Source: Achromobacter sp. Bel
GTDB taxonomy: Bacteria > Pseudomonadota > Gammaproteobacteria > Burkholderiales > Burkholderiaceae_B
Direction of reading: 5' to 3'
Length of the DNA: 64,000 nt
Assembly (NCBI RefSeq): GCF_012928505.1
Contig: NZ_JABBJN010000025.1
Location: 29,240-93,239 of the forward strand
The position numbers and the translations under genes were made by a program. The notes below the pieces were generated by a model. It saw only the letters and a list, made by a program, of their open reading frames with translations, was not told where the DNA came from and did not search any database. Positions 44,277 through 53,407 of this stretch are shown in pieces. Position 1 is the first letter of the stretch. Every line of letters begins with the position of its first letter.

Positions 44277-45086
44277 TCAGGCGTCCAGTAGTCCTTGCGC
44301 CTGGCGGGCGATGTTCAGGTCGATCGCGGCATCGTCGCCGTCGCCCAGGTACCAGACGGCCGACAGCCCGCACCACGCCACGATCCATTGCAGCAGGCGG
44401 CGGCGGTCCAGGCCGGACTCGGCCACGATGAGGTCCAGCCGCCGCTCGAAGCAGCCGGGCACGATCGCCACGGGCGGCACGGGGTCCGACAGGTCGGGGT
44501 TGCAGAAGATGTTGGCGTAGTCGAACGCGCGTTCGCCGTAGAGCCGCTTGGGGTCGATGACCAGCCAGCCGCGTTCGCCGAAGTCCAGCACGTTGTCGTG
44601 GTGGACGTCGCCATGCAGCACCGCGAGATCGCGCGGATCGTCCAGCAACGCGCGGGCGTGGCGGGCGCTGTGCGCCAGGATGCCGCCTTGCGCCTGGGCC
44701 ATGGGCCACAGTTCCACGAACCATTCCTCCAGGCTGCGCAGCGGCGGCAGCGGTTTGGCGCGCGGGGCGTGCAAGGCCTTCAGCACGCGACAGAGGATGC
44801 GCGTGGCCTCGTCGTCGCGGCCCGTGCGGGCGTAGGCCGCCAGCGAGCGCGTACCGGTGGCGCGTTCCAGCAGGATGGCGCAGTCGTCGTGCGCCAGCAC
44901 GCGGGCCGCGCCCTGGCCGTCCCACCACGTCATCAGCACGCCGCCTTGCCGTTCGTCTTCTTCGCTCGACACCTTCAACATGGCCGGCGCGCCGTCGCGC
45001 GTGACGGGCAGCAGTTGCGCGGCATGGGTCACGATGGGGGCGCCGTCGGGCACGAGGTTCCAGCGGGATAGGTAGGCGTCGAACAT
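44277..45086 (-). CDS. APH(6)-type aminoglycoside/hydroxyurea antibiotic phosphotransferase
   Basis: 269 residues, close to streptomycin 6-kinases. The catalytic loop VLHGDVHHDNVLDFG (HGD, then Asn) and the metal-binding GWLVIDPKRLYGERAFDYAN are intact, as is the family's C-terminal Trp-rich helix. The N-terminal lobe has LKVSSEEDE with a candidate ATP-binding Lys. It would phosphorylate a small hydroxylated molecule, possibly streptomycin. It is a single gene without mobile-element signals nearby, so it looks like a resident chromosomal gene. Resistance cannot be claimed from sequence alone. Confidence 0.85.
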   Translation of the reverse strand: MFDAYLSRWNLVPDGAPIVTHAAQLLPVTRDGAPAMLKVSSEEDERQGGVLMTWWDGQGAARVLAHDDCAILLERATGTRSLAAYARTGRDDEATRILCRVLKALHAPRAKPLPPLRSLEEWFVELWPMAQAQGGILAHSARHARALLDDPRDLAVLHGDVHHDNVLDFGERGWLVIDPKRLYGERAFDYANIFCNPDLSDPVPPVAIVPGCFERRLDLIVAESGLDRRRLLQWIVAWCGLSAVWYLGDGDDAAIDLNIARQAQGLLDA

Positions 45087-45198
45087 GGGGCAGGGGGGAG
45101 GTGGTTGCCGGGCTGTATATAGTAGGGCCTGCCGCGGATCCGGTTGGCGCGCCTGTCGCCCGTGCCGTGTCCGCAGGCGTTATCACGGAGAATCAAAA

Positions 45199-45957
45199 AT
45201 GACCGACTCGCAACCAGACCAGGCGCACTGGACCGCCGTGGCCGATCAATGGATAACGTGGGCGGGCACGCCGGGGCATGACGCATTCTGGGCGTACCGG
45301 GAGGGCTTCGCGGCGTACCTGGGCAGGGGACAGGGCCGTGTGCTAGAAATCGGCTGCGGCGAAGGCCGCATCAGCCGCGAGGCACGGGCGTTGGGCTATC
45401 ACGTCACCGCAAGCGATGCCGTGGCCGCCATGGTCGAGGCGGCGCGCGCGGCGGATTCCGCTGACCGGTACGACGTCGCACCCGCGCAGTCCTTGCCCTA
45501 TGTGGACGGCGAGTTCGATCTGGTGATTGCCTACAACGTGTTGATGGACGTGGACGACGTGCCGGCCGCGCTGCACGAAGTGCGCCGGGTGCTCAAGCCG
45601 GGCGGCACACTGTTTATTTCCATCGTGCATCCCTTCCGCGACCGCGGCCGTTTCACCGGGCCGCAAGCGGACGCGCCGTTCGTGATCGACGGCACGTATT
45701 ACGGGCGGGAACACTTCGAGGGCAAGGAAACGCGCGATGGCCTGAGCATGCATTTCGCGGGCTGGTCGCTGCCCTTGCAGGACTACATGGCGGCGCTGGA
45801 AGCAGCGGGGCTGGCGATCGTCTCGCTGCGCGAACCGCAGCCGGACAGGGCATCGACGGCACAGCTGCAGCAATGGACCCGGCTGCCGATGTTTTTGTGG
45901 ATCAAGGCGCGTGCATTGCCCGCGCAGCGGCATCGGGATTCGGAAGAAACCCAGTGA
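45199..45957 (+). CDS. Class I SAM-dependent methyltransferase
   Basis: 252 residues from the ATG at 45199, with GGAG upstream. The SAM-binding motif I is VLEIGCGEGRIS, motif II is near VTASDAVAAMVEAA, and YDVAPAQSLPYVDGEFDLVIAYNVL, about residues 93-117, holds the motif III/IV region (Methyltransf_11 type). The acceptor substrate is unknown. Its last 56 bases overlap the convergent MFS gene. Confidence 0.88.
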   Translation: MTDSQPDQAHWTAVADQWITWAGTPGHDAFWAYREGFAAYLGRGQGRVLEIGCGEGRISREARALGYHVTASDAVAAMVEAARAADSADRYDVAPAQSLPYVDGEFDLVIAYNVLMDVDDVPAALHEVRRVLKPGGTLFISIVHPFRDRGRFTGPQADAPFVIDGTYYGREHFEGKETRDGLSMHFAGWSLPLQDYMAALEAAGLAIVSLREPQPDRASTAQLQQWTRLPMFLWIKARALPAQRHRDSEETQ

Positions 45958-47164
45958 TCATTGCCGCCGCGAGGCTGCCCATTGCGGCGGCCATGATCGG
46001 CAGCACGTAGCTGCCGCCCAGATCGTAGGCGTACCCCGCCGCGACCGGACCGATCAACGTGCCGAACGCCACACTCGTGTACAGCATGCCGATGATGCCG
46101 CTGACGTGGCGGCCGCCGAAATAGTCCATGACCACGGCGGGCAAGAGCGCCACCCAGCCGCCGTAGAACAGGCCGAATACCAGCCCGAACAGCGCCAGCG
46201 CCCAGAACTGGCCGGCCGCGCCCCACAGTCCCAGCGCTGCCGCCATCCCGCCATACATGGCCGCGAGCGAAGCGCGCCGGCCCAGGCGATCCGCAAGCGG
46301 CCCGAGGCAGAACCGGCCGGCCGTGCTGCCGACTCCGATCAACCCGAGCAGCAGTGCGGCACGGCCGGACCCGACGCCATGGTCCAGCGCGTAGGGAATC
46401 AGGTGCGCGAAGGGCACGAAGACGCCGAACGCGCAGCAGAGGCAGGCTACGTACAACAATGCAAAGGCCTTGCTGCGGACCGCAACGCTCAGCGGGACGC
46501 CGAGGGGCGTCGAGGCGGCCGCGGGTAACGCGGCGCCGTCCGGCGCCAGGCCCCGGTCCTGCGGGGTGTTTTCCACCCAGCGCGCGGCAGCGACGCCAAT
46601 GAGGGCCACGCTGACGGCCAAGGCCAGATAGGCGGTGCGCCATCCCCACAGATCTATCAGCGCCGACGCCAGCGGCGGCACTAGCAATGTGCCCACCCCG
46701 ATGCCGCTGACCGCCAGTCCGGACGCCAGCGCGCGCCGGCGCTGGAACCAGCGCTGTACCGCGCCGACCACCGGCACATAGGCGCAGCCAACGCCCAGTC
46801 CCACGCCAAGGCCGTAGGCCAGGTAGATTTGCGCCATGCTCTGCGCCGCACCGGCCAGTGTCAGGCCGAGCGCCAGCAGCAGCATCCCGGCCATTGCCAG
46901 TCGGCGTGATCCGTAACGGTCGGCCAGGGGGCCGCTGATCACGCCAAAGCCGAAGTAAAGGCAGCCTGCCAGCGAGAAAATCAGCGACACGTCGCCGCGC
47001 GATGCGCCGAATTCCCGTTGCAGCGCGTCGACGAAGGCACTGAAGGAATAGGCGCAGCCGAATCCCAGCAGGGTGATGGTGAACGCCGCGGCAACCACGA
47101 ACCATCCATGAAAGACCTTTCCCGGCGCGCGCGGCGCAGCGGTCTGTCGCACGTGCATCGTCAT
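45902..47164 (-). CDS. MFS transporter (oxalate/formate antiporter-like)
   Basis: 420 residues from the ATG at 47164 (MTMHVRQ), with AAGGAAGG upstream and an ATGA overlap with the amidase stop. It has about 12 hydrophobic segments and the MFS loop motifs GPLADRYGSRR and LGPLADRLGRRAS. The pattern HGWFVVAAAFTITLLGFG at the start resembles monocarboxylate and oxalate/formate-type carriers. With the amidase upstream it probably moves the amide substrate or the acid product. Confidence 0.88.
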   Translation of the reverse strand: MTMHVRQTAAPRAPGKVFHGWFVVAAAFTITLLGFGCAYSFSAFVDALQREFGASRGDVSLIFSLAGCLYFGFGVISGPLADRYGSRRLAMAGMLLLALGLTLAGAAQSMAQIYLAYGLGVGLGVGCAYVPVVGAVQRWFQRRRALASGLAVSGIGVGTLLVPPLASALIDLWGWRTAYLALAVSVALIGVAAARWVENTPQDRGLAPDGAALPAAASTPLGVPLSVAVRSKAFALLYVACLCCAFGVFVPFAHLIPYALDHGVGSGRAALLLGLIGVGSTAGRFCLGPLADRLGRRASLAAMYGGMAAALGLWGAAGQFWALALFGLVFGLFYGGWVALLPAVVMDYFGGRHVSGIIGMLYTSVAFGTLIGPVAAGYAYDLGGSYVLPIMAAAMGSLAAAMITGFLPNPDAAARAMHAP

Positions 47165-48600
47165 TGACCTTCCTTTGCCGCAGGGCGGCGCAGATGCCAG
47201 CACGTATGTGCCTGGAACGCCGCGCCCAGCCGGAACAGCGTGGTCTCGTCCAAGTGCGCAGCGACCAGTTGCAGGCCCATTGGCATGCCGGCGGCGCACT
47301 GGCCGGCCGGTAGCGTCAGGCAGGGATGCCCCGTCATGTCGAATACGCAGGTGTAGCGCTGCAACGCCGCGATCAGGCCGGGCTGCTCGCCTAGCGTGCT
47401 GATATCACGCAGCGTCAGCGGGGGCATCGGCTGCACCGGTGTCAGCAGCGCGTCGATTCCGGTGAACAAGGCGTCCACTTTGCCGCGCAGCGCCATGCGG
47501 CGCAGCAGGATGCGCTGGTAGTCCGGGCCGGACAGGGCGTGGCCGGCGTCGAGCACCGCTGCCAACACCGGTCCATACTGGTCCTGGCGGGCGGGGTAGG
47601 TGGCCGCATGGGCGACGGCGGCTTCCACGGCGCAGTTGAGTGCCCAGTCCTGAATCGCCTGCTCGGCCTCGGCTATGGGGAACCGCAGCGGAACCAGGGT
47701 CGCGCCCAGGTCCTGGAAGGTCTGCGCCGCCGCGGCCAGCATGCGGTGCGTCAGCGTGTCGACGCCATCGCCGTTCCAATGCGGATCGAACCCAAGGCGC
47801 AGGCCACAGATGGCGCCAATGGCCTGTCCGGCATAGGGCGGTACCGGGGCTTGCAATGCGGTCGGATCCCGCGGATCGGCGCCCGCAATGGCTTGCAGCA
47901 TCGCTGCGCAGTCCCTGACGCTGCGCGCGATGACGCCGATGTGGTCCAACGATGCCGCCAATTCCACGGTGCCATGCCGGCTGACGCGGCCCCATGTGGG
48001 CTTGATGCCGGTAAGCCCCGTTGCGGCGCAAGGCCACCGGATGGACCCGCCCGTATCTGATGCCGTGGCTGCAAAGCACAGGCCGGCTGCGGTTGCCACG
48101 GCCGATCCGCTGGAGGAAATGCCGGTCCAGTACGTCGCATTCCACGGGTTGCGCGGCGGGTCGATGCTGGGGTGATGGTCGGAATACGCCCCTTCCGTCA
48201 TTTGCAGTTGCCCCAGCAGCACCGCGCCCGCCTCTCGCAGGCGACGGACGACGGTGGCGTCGTGATCGGCCGGCATGCCGCGATCAAGGATCATGCCGGC
48301 CGCTGCGGGAACGCCTGTGCGACGGCACAGATCCTTCAGCGCGAGCGGAATGCCGTGCAACGGGCCGCGGTATCGCCCGGCGCGAATCTCCGCTTCGGCG
48401 GCTCGGGCTTCCTCCATCGCCGATGCCGCCGTCACGCAGGCGTAACTGCGCAGCGCTCCGTCCCGGGCCTGTATGCGTTGCAACTGGGCGTGCGCAAGTT
48501 CCGCGGGCGAGACGTCGCCAGACTGGATCAAGCCGGCGACTGCGACCAAGTCCTGGTCAAGCAGGTCGGCGTGGGCGGCGGTGCGGAAATCGGTTTCCAT
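47161..48600 (-). CDS. Amidase-signature family amidohydrolase
   Basis: 479 residues. The Ser-cisSer-Lys triad is visible: Lys in GIPLALKDLCRRTG, cis-Ser in the GISSSGSAVA segment and the nucleophile Ser in DTGGSIRWP. The gap between them matches the family. It hydrolyses a C-N amide bond in the cytoplasm. It is not a GatA because no GatB/GatC genes accompany it and its neighbours are an MFS carrier and a divergent LysR, which suggests a catabolic amidase. Confidence 0.92.
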   Translation of the reverse strand: METDFRTAAHADLLDQDLVAVAGLIQSGDVSPAELAHAQLQRIQARDGALRSYACVTAASAMEEARAAEAEIRAGRYRGPLHGIPLALKDLCRRTGVPAAAGMILDRGMPADHDATVVRRLREAGAVLLGQLQMTEGAYSDHHPSIDPPRNPWNATYWTGISSSGSAVATAAGLCFAATASDTGGSIRWPCAATGLTGIKPTWGRVSRHGTVELAASLDHIGVIARSVRDCAAMLQAIAGADPRDPTALQAPVPPYAGQAIGAICGLRLGFDPHWNGDGVDTLTHRMLAAAAQTFQDLGATLVPLRFPIAEAEQAIQDWALNCAVEAAVAHAATYPARQDQYGPVLAAVLDAGHALSGPDYQRILLRRMALRGKVDALFTGIDALLTPVQPMPPLTLRDISTLGEQPGLIAALQRYTCVFDMTGHPCLTLPAGQCAAGMPMGLQLVAAHLDETTLFRLGAAFQAHTCWHLRRPAAKEGQ

Positions 48601-48738
48601 ATAGTTTTGCTATTCTTTGATGTCAACTACCGTGACGAGGCGTTCACGTTAATGTTCCATCATCCAGGGTGCAAACCATGTTTTCTACTGCATTCAAATT
48701 AGAAAAACTATCGTGAAAAGCGTCTACAGGCCCTCCTA
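48601..48738. promoter_or_regulatory. Divergent amidase / LysR control region
   Basis: This 138-base spacer is much richer in A+T than its surroundings. The octamer ATAGTTTT (48601-48608) and its complement AAAACTAT (48704-48711) flank it, leaving about 95 bases between the arms. This is a plausible pair of LysR half-sites or looping sites. Confidence 0.4.
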
Positions 48739-49623
48739 ATGACAGCTCCTCGATTGCCCCCGCTGAATGCGCTGCGCGCCTTTGATGCCGCCGCCCGCCA
48801 TCAATCGATGAAGGCCGCCGCTGAAGAGCTTTGCGTGACGCCGGGCGCCGTCAGCCAATTGATCAAGGCGCTGGAGCAGCACCTGGGCGTGCCGCTTTTC
48901 ATACGCGTGAATCGGGGCATCCTGCTCACGGATGCGGGCAAAAACTACTTGCCTCCCATCCGCAATGCGTTCCGGCAGATCCTGGAGGCCTCGGCTCGCG
49001 TGGCATCGCCGCCGGCAAGCCGCGTGCTGACCGTCGGCACGACCGCCTTCTTCGCATCGGCCTGGCTGATTCCCCGCCTGAACGCATTTCACGCCCGCCA
49101 TCCCGATATCGATTTGCAGATCGTCACCGGCAATGCGTTGGCGGATTTCGCCCGTGAAGGCGTGGACATCGCTATCCGGCACGGGTTGGGCCGCTACCCG
49201 GGCTTGCAAAGCGAACATCTGTTGACGGTGGAAGTGGTGCCCGTCGCGTCGGCGGAGCTGGTCGCTTCGCGGGGCCTGCCCGTCAATGCGCAAGATCTGC
49301 TGCATTGGCCGCGTGTGCATGACGAAACGCGCCAGGGGTGGCAACTGTGGTTCGCGGCGCAAGGCGTCGAGGACGCGGGTATGCCAAGAGGCCCCGCCTT
49401 CAACGACGGCGGCTTGCTGCTGAAAGCGGTCGAGGCGGGGCAGGGAGCGGGCCTGTTGCCGGTCGCGATGGTAGAGGCAGAGGTCGCCGCGGGAAGGCTT
49501 GTCAGGCTGGCGGACGACGCCTGGCTGGAGGAATTCGGCTATTACCTGGTTTGGCCGGGCCGTCGTGCCTTGAAGGACAAGGCGCGGATATTCCGCGATT
49601 GGTTGCGCGCCCGCGGATCGTAG
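48739..49623 (+). CDS. LysR-family regulator, GcvA subgroup
   Basis: 294 residues. The start PRLPPLNALRAFDAAARHQSM and the helix-turn-helix AAEELCVTPGAVSQLIKALEQHLG mark the GcvA-like subgroup. The C-terminal domain has FHARHPDIDLQIVTGNALADF and DIAIRHGLGRYPGL. It is divergent from the amidase-MFS pair and is the likely regulator. Confidence 0.92.
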   Translation: MTAPRLPPLNALRAFDAAARHQSMKAAAEELCVTPGAVSQLIKALEQHLGVPLFIRVNRGILLTDAGKNYLPPIRNAFRQILEASARVASPPASRVLTVGTTAFFASAWLIPRLNAFHARHPDIDLQIVTGNALADFAREGVDIAIRHGLGRYPGLQSEHLLTVEVVPVASAELVASRGLPVNAQDLLHWPRVHDETRQGWQLWFAAQGVEDAGMPRGPAFNDGGLLLKAVEAGQGAGLLPVAMVEAEVAAGRLVRLADDAWLEEFGYYLVWPGRRALKDKARIFRDWLRARGS

Positions 49624-49634
49624 TGACGAGGGCC

Positions 49635-50072
49635 CTAGACGGCCGCCATCAGCGCCGCCGCCTTGCGCGCCAGCCTGGCCACGCCGAAGCTGGTCGCCAG
49701 TTCATGCCCTTCCAGATCCGCCAGCGGTATCCAGCGGGCGTCGCGCGCATCGTCGCCCGCGACCGGTTCGCCCGACTGCCAGCGGCACAACACGGCGATC
49801 AGGATGAAGTGGCGGCGCAGGGCGCCGGCTTCGTCGCGGTCGAACACGTCTACGGCGTCGAACACGTGCAGCGGTTCGGCGACCACGCCGGTCTCTTCCC
49901 GGAGTTCACGCGCCGTGGCGGCCTCGATGCGTTCGCCTGCGTCGATCTTGCCGCCGGGAAAGGCCCAGCAGTTCTCGTCGGGTGGGTTGGCGCGGCGCAC
50001 CAGCAGCACGTGGCCGTCGCGGATAACGGCGGCGATGGTGGCGGGAATGGGGCGGGCAATGGGGACGGTCAT
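49635..50072 (-). CDS. Nudix hydrolase (MutT-like)
   Basis: About 145 residues from the ATG at 50072 (MTVPIARPIP), with upstream ATGs at 50087 and 50102 also possible. The Nudix box follows GGKIDAGERIEAATARELREETG, cited by position as about residues 42-65, with the REL-EE-G core. It hydrolyses a nucleoside diphosphate linked to another group (damaged NTPs, NADH or similar). It is convergent with the LysR gene before it, and no operon partner is evident. Confidence 0.9.
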   Translation of the reverse strand: MTVPIARPIPATIAAVIRDGHVLLVRRANPPDENCWAFPGGKIDAGERIEAATARELREETGVVAEPLHVFDAVDVFDRDEAGALRRHFILIAVLCRWQSGEPVAGDDARDARWIPLADLEGHELATSFGVARLARKAAALMAAV

Positions 50073-50214
50073 GCGGATTTCCGGCATAGGGGCAAGCTGC
50101 AAGGGTACGCTTTCAGGCCCCTAGCGCAAATCCCCGTGGTGCCGGACGGCATCCTTGGGCACACTGTAGCCGCGCCGAATCGAGCGCGTCAGACCAGAAT
50201 CAAGGGGCAGCGCC

Positions 50215-51090
50215 ATGGATACGCCGGACCGGCAATTACGTTATTTCGTGCGGATCGCGGAGCTGAAATCCTTATCGCGCGCCGCCGAGGACCTGGACCA
50301 GACGCAATCCGGCCTGAGCCGGCAATTGGCCGCGCTGGAAGCGCATGTCGGCAAGCCCCTGTTCACGCGGACGGGCCGCGGCGTGGAACTCACCGAGGCG
50401 GGCAGCCGCCTGCTGGAAGGCATCCAGCCCGCCTACCAGGGCATCGACCGCGTCCTTGACGCCGTGCGCCAGCGCGAAGGCGTGACCCATGGCACGGTGC
50501 GTCTTGCCACCGTGCACACGCTCAGCTACTACTTCATGGCCGACGTCGTGGCCAGCTTCGTCAGCAGCCACGAACACGTGAACCTGTCCGTGATGGGGCG
50601 CAGTTCGCCCGACGTGGTGGCCCTGGTGGAGAGCGGCAAGGCGGACGTGGGCTTTGTCTATGACGCGGCGGTGGCCTCGGACAATCTGACGTCCACCCCG
50701 TTGTTCGACGACGAGATGTGCCTGATCGTGCGCCGGGACGTGCCGCTGGCGGACGCGGTGGATCTGGGCGGCATGCCGTTGCGGCTGGTGGGCTTTCCGC
50801 CCCATTACGCCTTGCGCAAGATGATCCACAGCGCAGGGCTGCAGCCCGAATTCATGGCCGAGGCCGAGACCATCGACGCCATGCTCAAGCTGGTGTCCTC
50901 GGGGGTGGGCGCCTGTATCCTGCCGTCGCGCATTCCCGAAAAGCTGCTGACCGACTACGGCTTGCGCAAGGTCGGTATCCGCAGCCCGGTGCTGCGTCGC
51001 CGCGTGGTGGCGATCACGCCGGCCCAGCGCCAGCCCTTGCCGCTGGTGGCCGAGCTGTTGGCGTGCGCGCACCGCATCGCGGCGGCCTGA
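50215..51090 (+). CDS. LysR-family regulator of the class II aldolase operon
   Basis: 291 residues. The helix-turn-helix is SLSRAAEDLDQTQSGLSRQLAALEAHVG (about residues 18-45), followed by an effector domain with IDAMLKLVSSGVGACILPSRIP. It lies upstream of and on the same strand as the aldolase-transporter-isomerase genes. The 154-base spacer (51091-51244) has no gene, and no clear terminator was seen. Confidence 0.9.
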   Translation: MDTPDRQLRYFVRIAELKSLSRAAEDLDQTQSGLSRQLAALEAHVGKPLFTRTGRGVELTEAGSRLLEGIQPAYQGIDRVLDAVRQREGVTHGTVRLATVHTLSYYFMADVVASFVSSHEHVNLSVMGRSSPDVVALVESGKADVGFVYDAAVASDNLTSTPLFDDEMCLIVRRDVPLADAVDLGGMPLRLVGFPPHYALRKMIHSAGLQPEFMAEAETIDAMLKLVSSGVGACILPSRIPEKLLTDYGLRKVGIRSPVLRRRVVAITPAQRQPLPLVAELLACAHRIAAA

Positions 51091-51244
51091 CAGGCGGCCC
51101 CGGCACCTCCGGCGGCCCCGCTCCGCCATCCGAATAGCAGCTATGAGCCTGGCTGCATGGCTAGTTTGCGCGGTGGTTTCCATACTGTCCTGACCTTGCA
51201 CGGCGTCCGTCGACGCCGCAAGCCAAGGACACCAAGGGGAACCC

Positions 51245-52030
51245 ATGAATACCGCATTGCGAGAGAAATCGTATTTCGACACCCGTGCCACGCAGGAAAT
51301 GGCGCGCCATCTGCAGGCCGTGCCGCGCAGTATCCAGGAAACCATGGCCTACGCCTGCCGCATCCTGGCGATGACGGAGCAGGAAGCCGGCCTGGCCGGG
51401 CAGATCAGCGTGCGCTCGGCGCGCCCGGGCGCGTATTGGACCTTGCGCTTCGGCCTGGGATTCGACGAGGCGACGCCCGCCGACTTCATCGAAGTCGACC
51501 GTGACCTGCACACCCTGACGGGCGACGGCATGCCCAACCCGGCTACCCGCTTCCATCTGTGGGTCTACGAGGCGCGGCCCGATGTGCAGTCCATCATCCA
51601 CACGCATTCGCCGTGGGCCTCCGCGCTGGCTGCCGCGCGCCAGCCGCTGGTCATTTCACAGATGGATATGACGCCCCTGCACGACGACTGTGCCTTCCTG
51701 GGTGAATGGCCCGGGGTGCCGATCGCGGACCAGGAGGGCGTGATCATTTCCGAAGCGCTGGGCCAGAAGCGCGCCATCATCCTGGCGCACCACGGCTATC
51801 TGACGGCGGGCGGCTCCTGCGAGGAAGCGACGTATCTGTCGGTGTATCTGGAGCGCGCGGCGCGCATGCAGATCCGCGCCCAGGCCTTCGGGCCGTTGAC
51901 GCCGGTGGACGACGCCCTGGCCCGCGAGGCGCACGACTATCTGCTCAAACCGTCCATCGTGAACGCCACGTTCAATTACTGGGCGAGGCAGACGCACGGC
52001 ATCGCGCCGCTGCCGCAGCCCAAAGGCTGA
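51245..52030 (+). CDS. Class II aldolase/adducin family protein
   Basis: 261 residues. Zn-binding histidines are in IIHTHSPWASAL (HTH) and ILAHHGYLTAGG (HHG), as in fuculose-phosphate aldolase and related decarboxylases or adducin-like enzymes. The N-terminal 20 residues and the WTLRFGLGFDEATPADFIEVD segment are also typical. It is followed by an MHS transporter and a DsbA-like isomerase, together suggesting uptake and cleavage of a hydroxylated or aromatic acid. Confidence 0.88.
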   Translation: MNTALREKSYFDTRATQEMARHLQAVPRSIQETMAYACRILAMTEQEAGLAGQISVRSARPGAYWTLRFGLGFDEATPADFIEVDRDLHTLTGDGMPNPATRFHLWVYEARPDVQSIIHTHSPWASALAAARQPLVISQMDMTPLHDDCAFLGEWPGVPIADQEGVIISEALGQKRAIILAHHGYLTAGGSCEEATYLSVYLERAARMQIRAQAFGPLTPVDDALAREAHDYLLKPSIVNATFNYWARQTHGIAPLPQPKG

Positions 52031-52071
52031 TTCCGCCAAAGATCCGATCAAGACTATTCAAGGGGAGTCAC

Positions 52072-53400
52072 TTGAAGACGACCAAGCCTGCGGCTGCGCG
52101 CTCGCGCCGCGATTATGTGACGGCTGGCCTTGCCAGCATGATGGGCACCACGATCGAGTGGTACGACTTTTTCCTGTACGGCACGGCTGCCGCACTGATC
52201 TTCAACAAAATCTTCTTTCCCGCCTTCGACCCGCTGACGGGCACGCTGGCGGCGTTTGCCACGTATTCCGTGGGGTTCTTCGCGCGGCCGCTGGGCGGCG
52301 TGATTTTCGGCCATTACGGCGATAAGATCGGCCGCAAGTCCATGTTGCTGATCACCTTGCTGCTGATGGGCGTGCCCACCATCCTGATCGGGCTGATCCC
52401 CTCGTATGAGCAGATCGGCTATTGGGCCGCCGTGCTGCTGGTGCTGATGCGCTTTCTGCAAGGCATCGCCGTGGGCGGCGAATGGGGCGGCGCGGTGCTG
52501 ATGGCGGTGGAGCATGCGCCGGAGGGGAAGAAAGGATTCTTCGGAAGCCTGCCGCAAGCCGGCGTGGCGCCTGGCCTGATCCTGTCGTCGTTGGCGATGG
52601 GCGCAGTGGCCGCGCTGCCGGAAGCGGACATGCTGGCCTGGGGGTGGCGCCTGCCGTTCCTGGCCAGCGTGGTGCTGCTGCTGGTGGGATGGTTCATCCG
52701 GGTCAAGGTGGCCGAGTCGCCCGATTTCGAGCAGATGCGGGAAAAGGGCGCCAAGGTCGAGGTGCCGGTGGCCGAAGTGCTCAAGCACCATCGCCGCGCG
52801 TTGCTGGTGGTGGTAGGCGCGCGGTTGGCCGAGGTGACGTGGTTCTACACGGTCGTGACGTTTTCGCTGGCCTACGCCACGGGCACGCTGGGCATTCCGC
52901 GGTCGGTCATGCTGGACGCCACCATCTGGGGGGCGGCGCTGGCGCTGTTCACGATGCCGCTGTTCGGCGTGCTGGGTGACAAGATCGGCCACAAGTGGGT
53001 GTTCATGGCGGGCACGGTGGGCATCCTGATCTGCGCGCCCGTGTTTTTCAACTTGCTGGGATCCGGCGACAAGGGCTGGATCATCGTGGCGGTTTGCCTG
53101 GCGGTGGGGCTGGTATACGCTTGCCTGTACGGGCCCGAAGGCACCTTGTTCTCCAGCCAGTTTCCCGCGAACGTCCGGTACACCGGCATTTCGCTGGCGG
53201 TGCAGGTGTCCGGTGCCATCGGCGGCGGGCTGGCGCCCATCGTGGCGACCTGGCTGCTGGCCAAGGGCGGGGGCGATCCGAAGTATGTGGTCTGGTACCT
53301 GAGCGCGTTGGGCGTGGTCGCCTTCGTCAGCGCCTGGCGCATGCGGGGCGAGGCCGCCGCGCATCCCGCGCTGCGCGTGCCGTCGGCGGCAAGAACCTGA
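52072..53400 (+). CDS. MFS transporter, metabolite:H+ symporter (MHS) family
   Basis: 442 residues from a TTG start at 52072 with a strong AGGGGAG site. Upstream codons in this frame overlap the aldolase gene and are not protein-like. The segments MMGTTIEWYDFFLYGTAAAL and FGHYGDKIGRKSML mark the MHS family (shikimate, proline/betaine, alpha-ketoglutarate carriers). About 12 hydrophobic segments are seen. It lies 41 bases after the aldolase gene. Confidence 0.9.
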   Translation: MKTTKPAAARSRRDYVTAGLASMMGTTIEWYDFFLYGTAAALIFNKIFFPAFDPLTGTLAAFATYSVGFFARPLGGVIFGHYGDKIGRKSMLLITLLLMGVPTILIGLIPSYEQIGYWAAVLLVLMRFLQGIAVGGEWGGAVLMAVEHAPEGKKGFFGSLPQAGVAPGLILSSLAMGAVAALPEADMLAWGWRLPFLASVVLLLVGWFIRVKVAESPDFEQMREKGAKVEVPVAEVLKHHRRALLVVVGARLAEVTWFYTVVTFSLAYATGTLGIPRSVMLDATIWGAALALFTMPLFGVLGDKIGHKWVFMAGTVGILICAPVFFNLLGSGDKGWIIVAVCLAVGLVYACLYGPEGTLFSSQFPANVRYTGISLAVQVSGAIGGGLAPIVATWLLAKGGGDPKYVVWYLSALGVVAFVSAWRMRGEAAAHPALRVPSAART

Positions 53401-53407
53401 GGACGCC

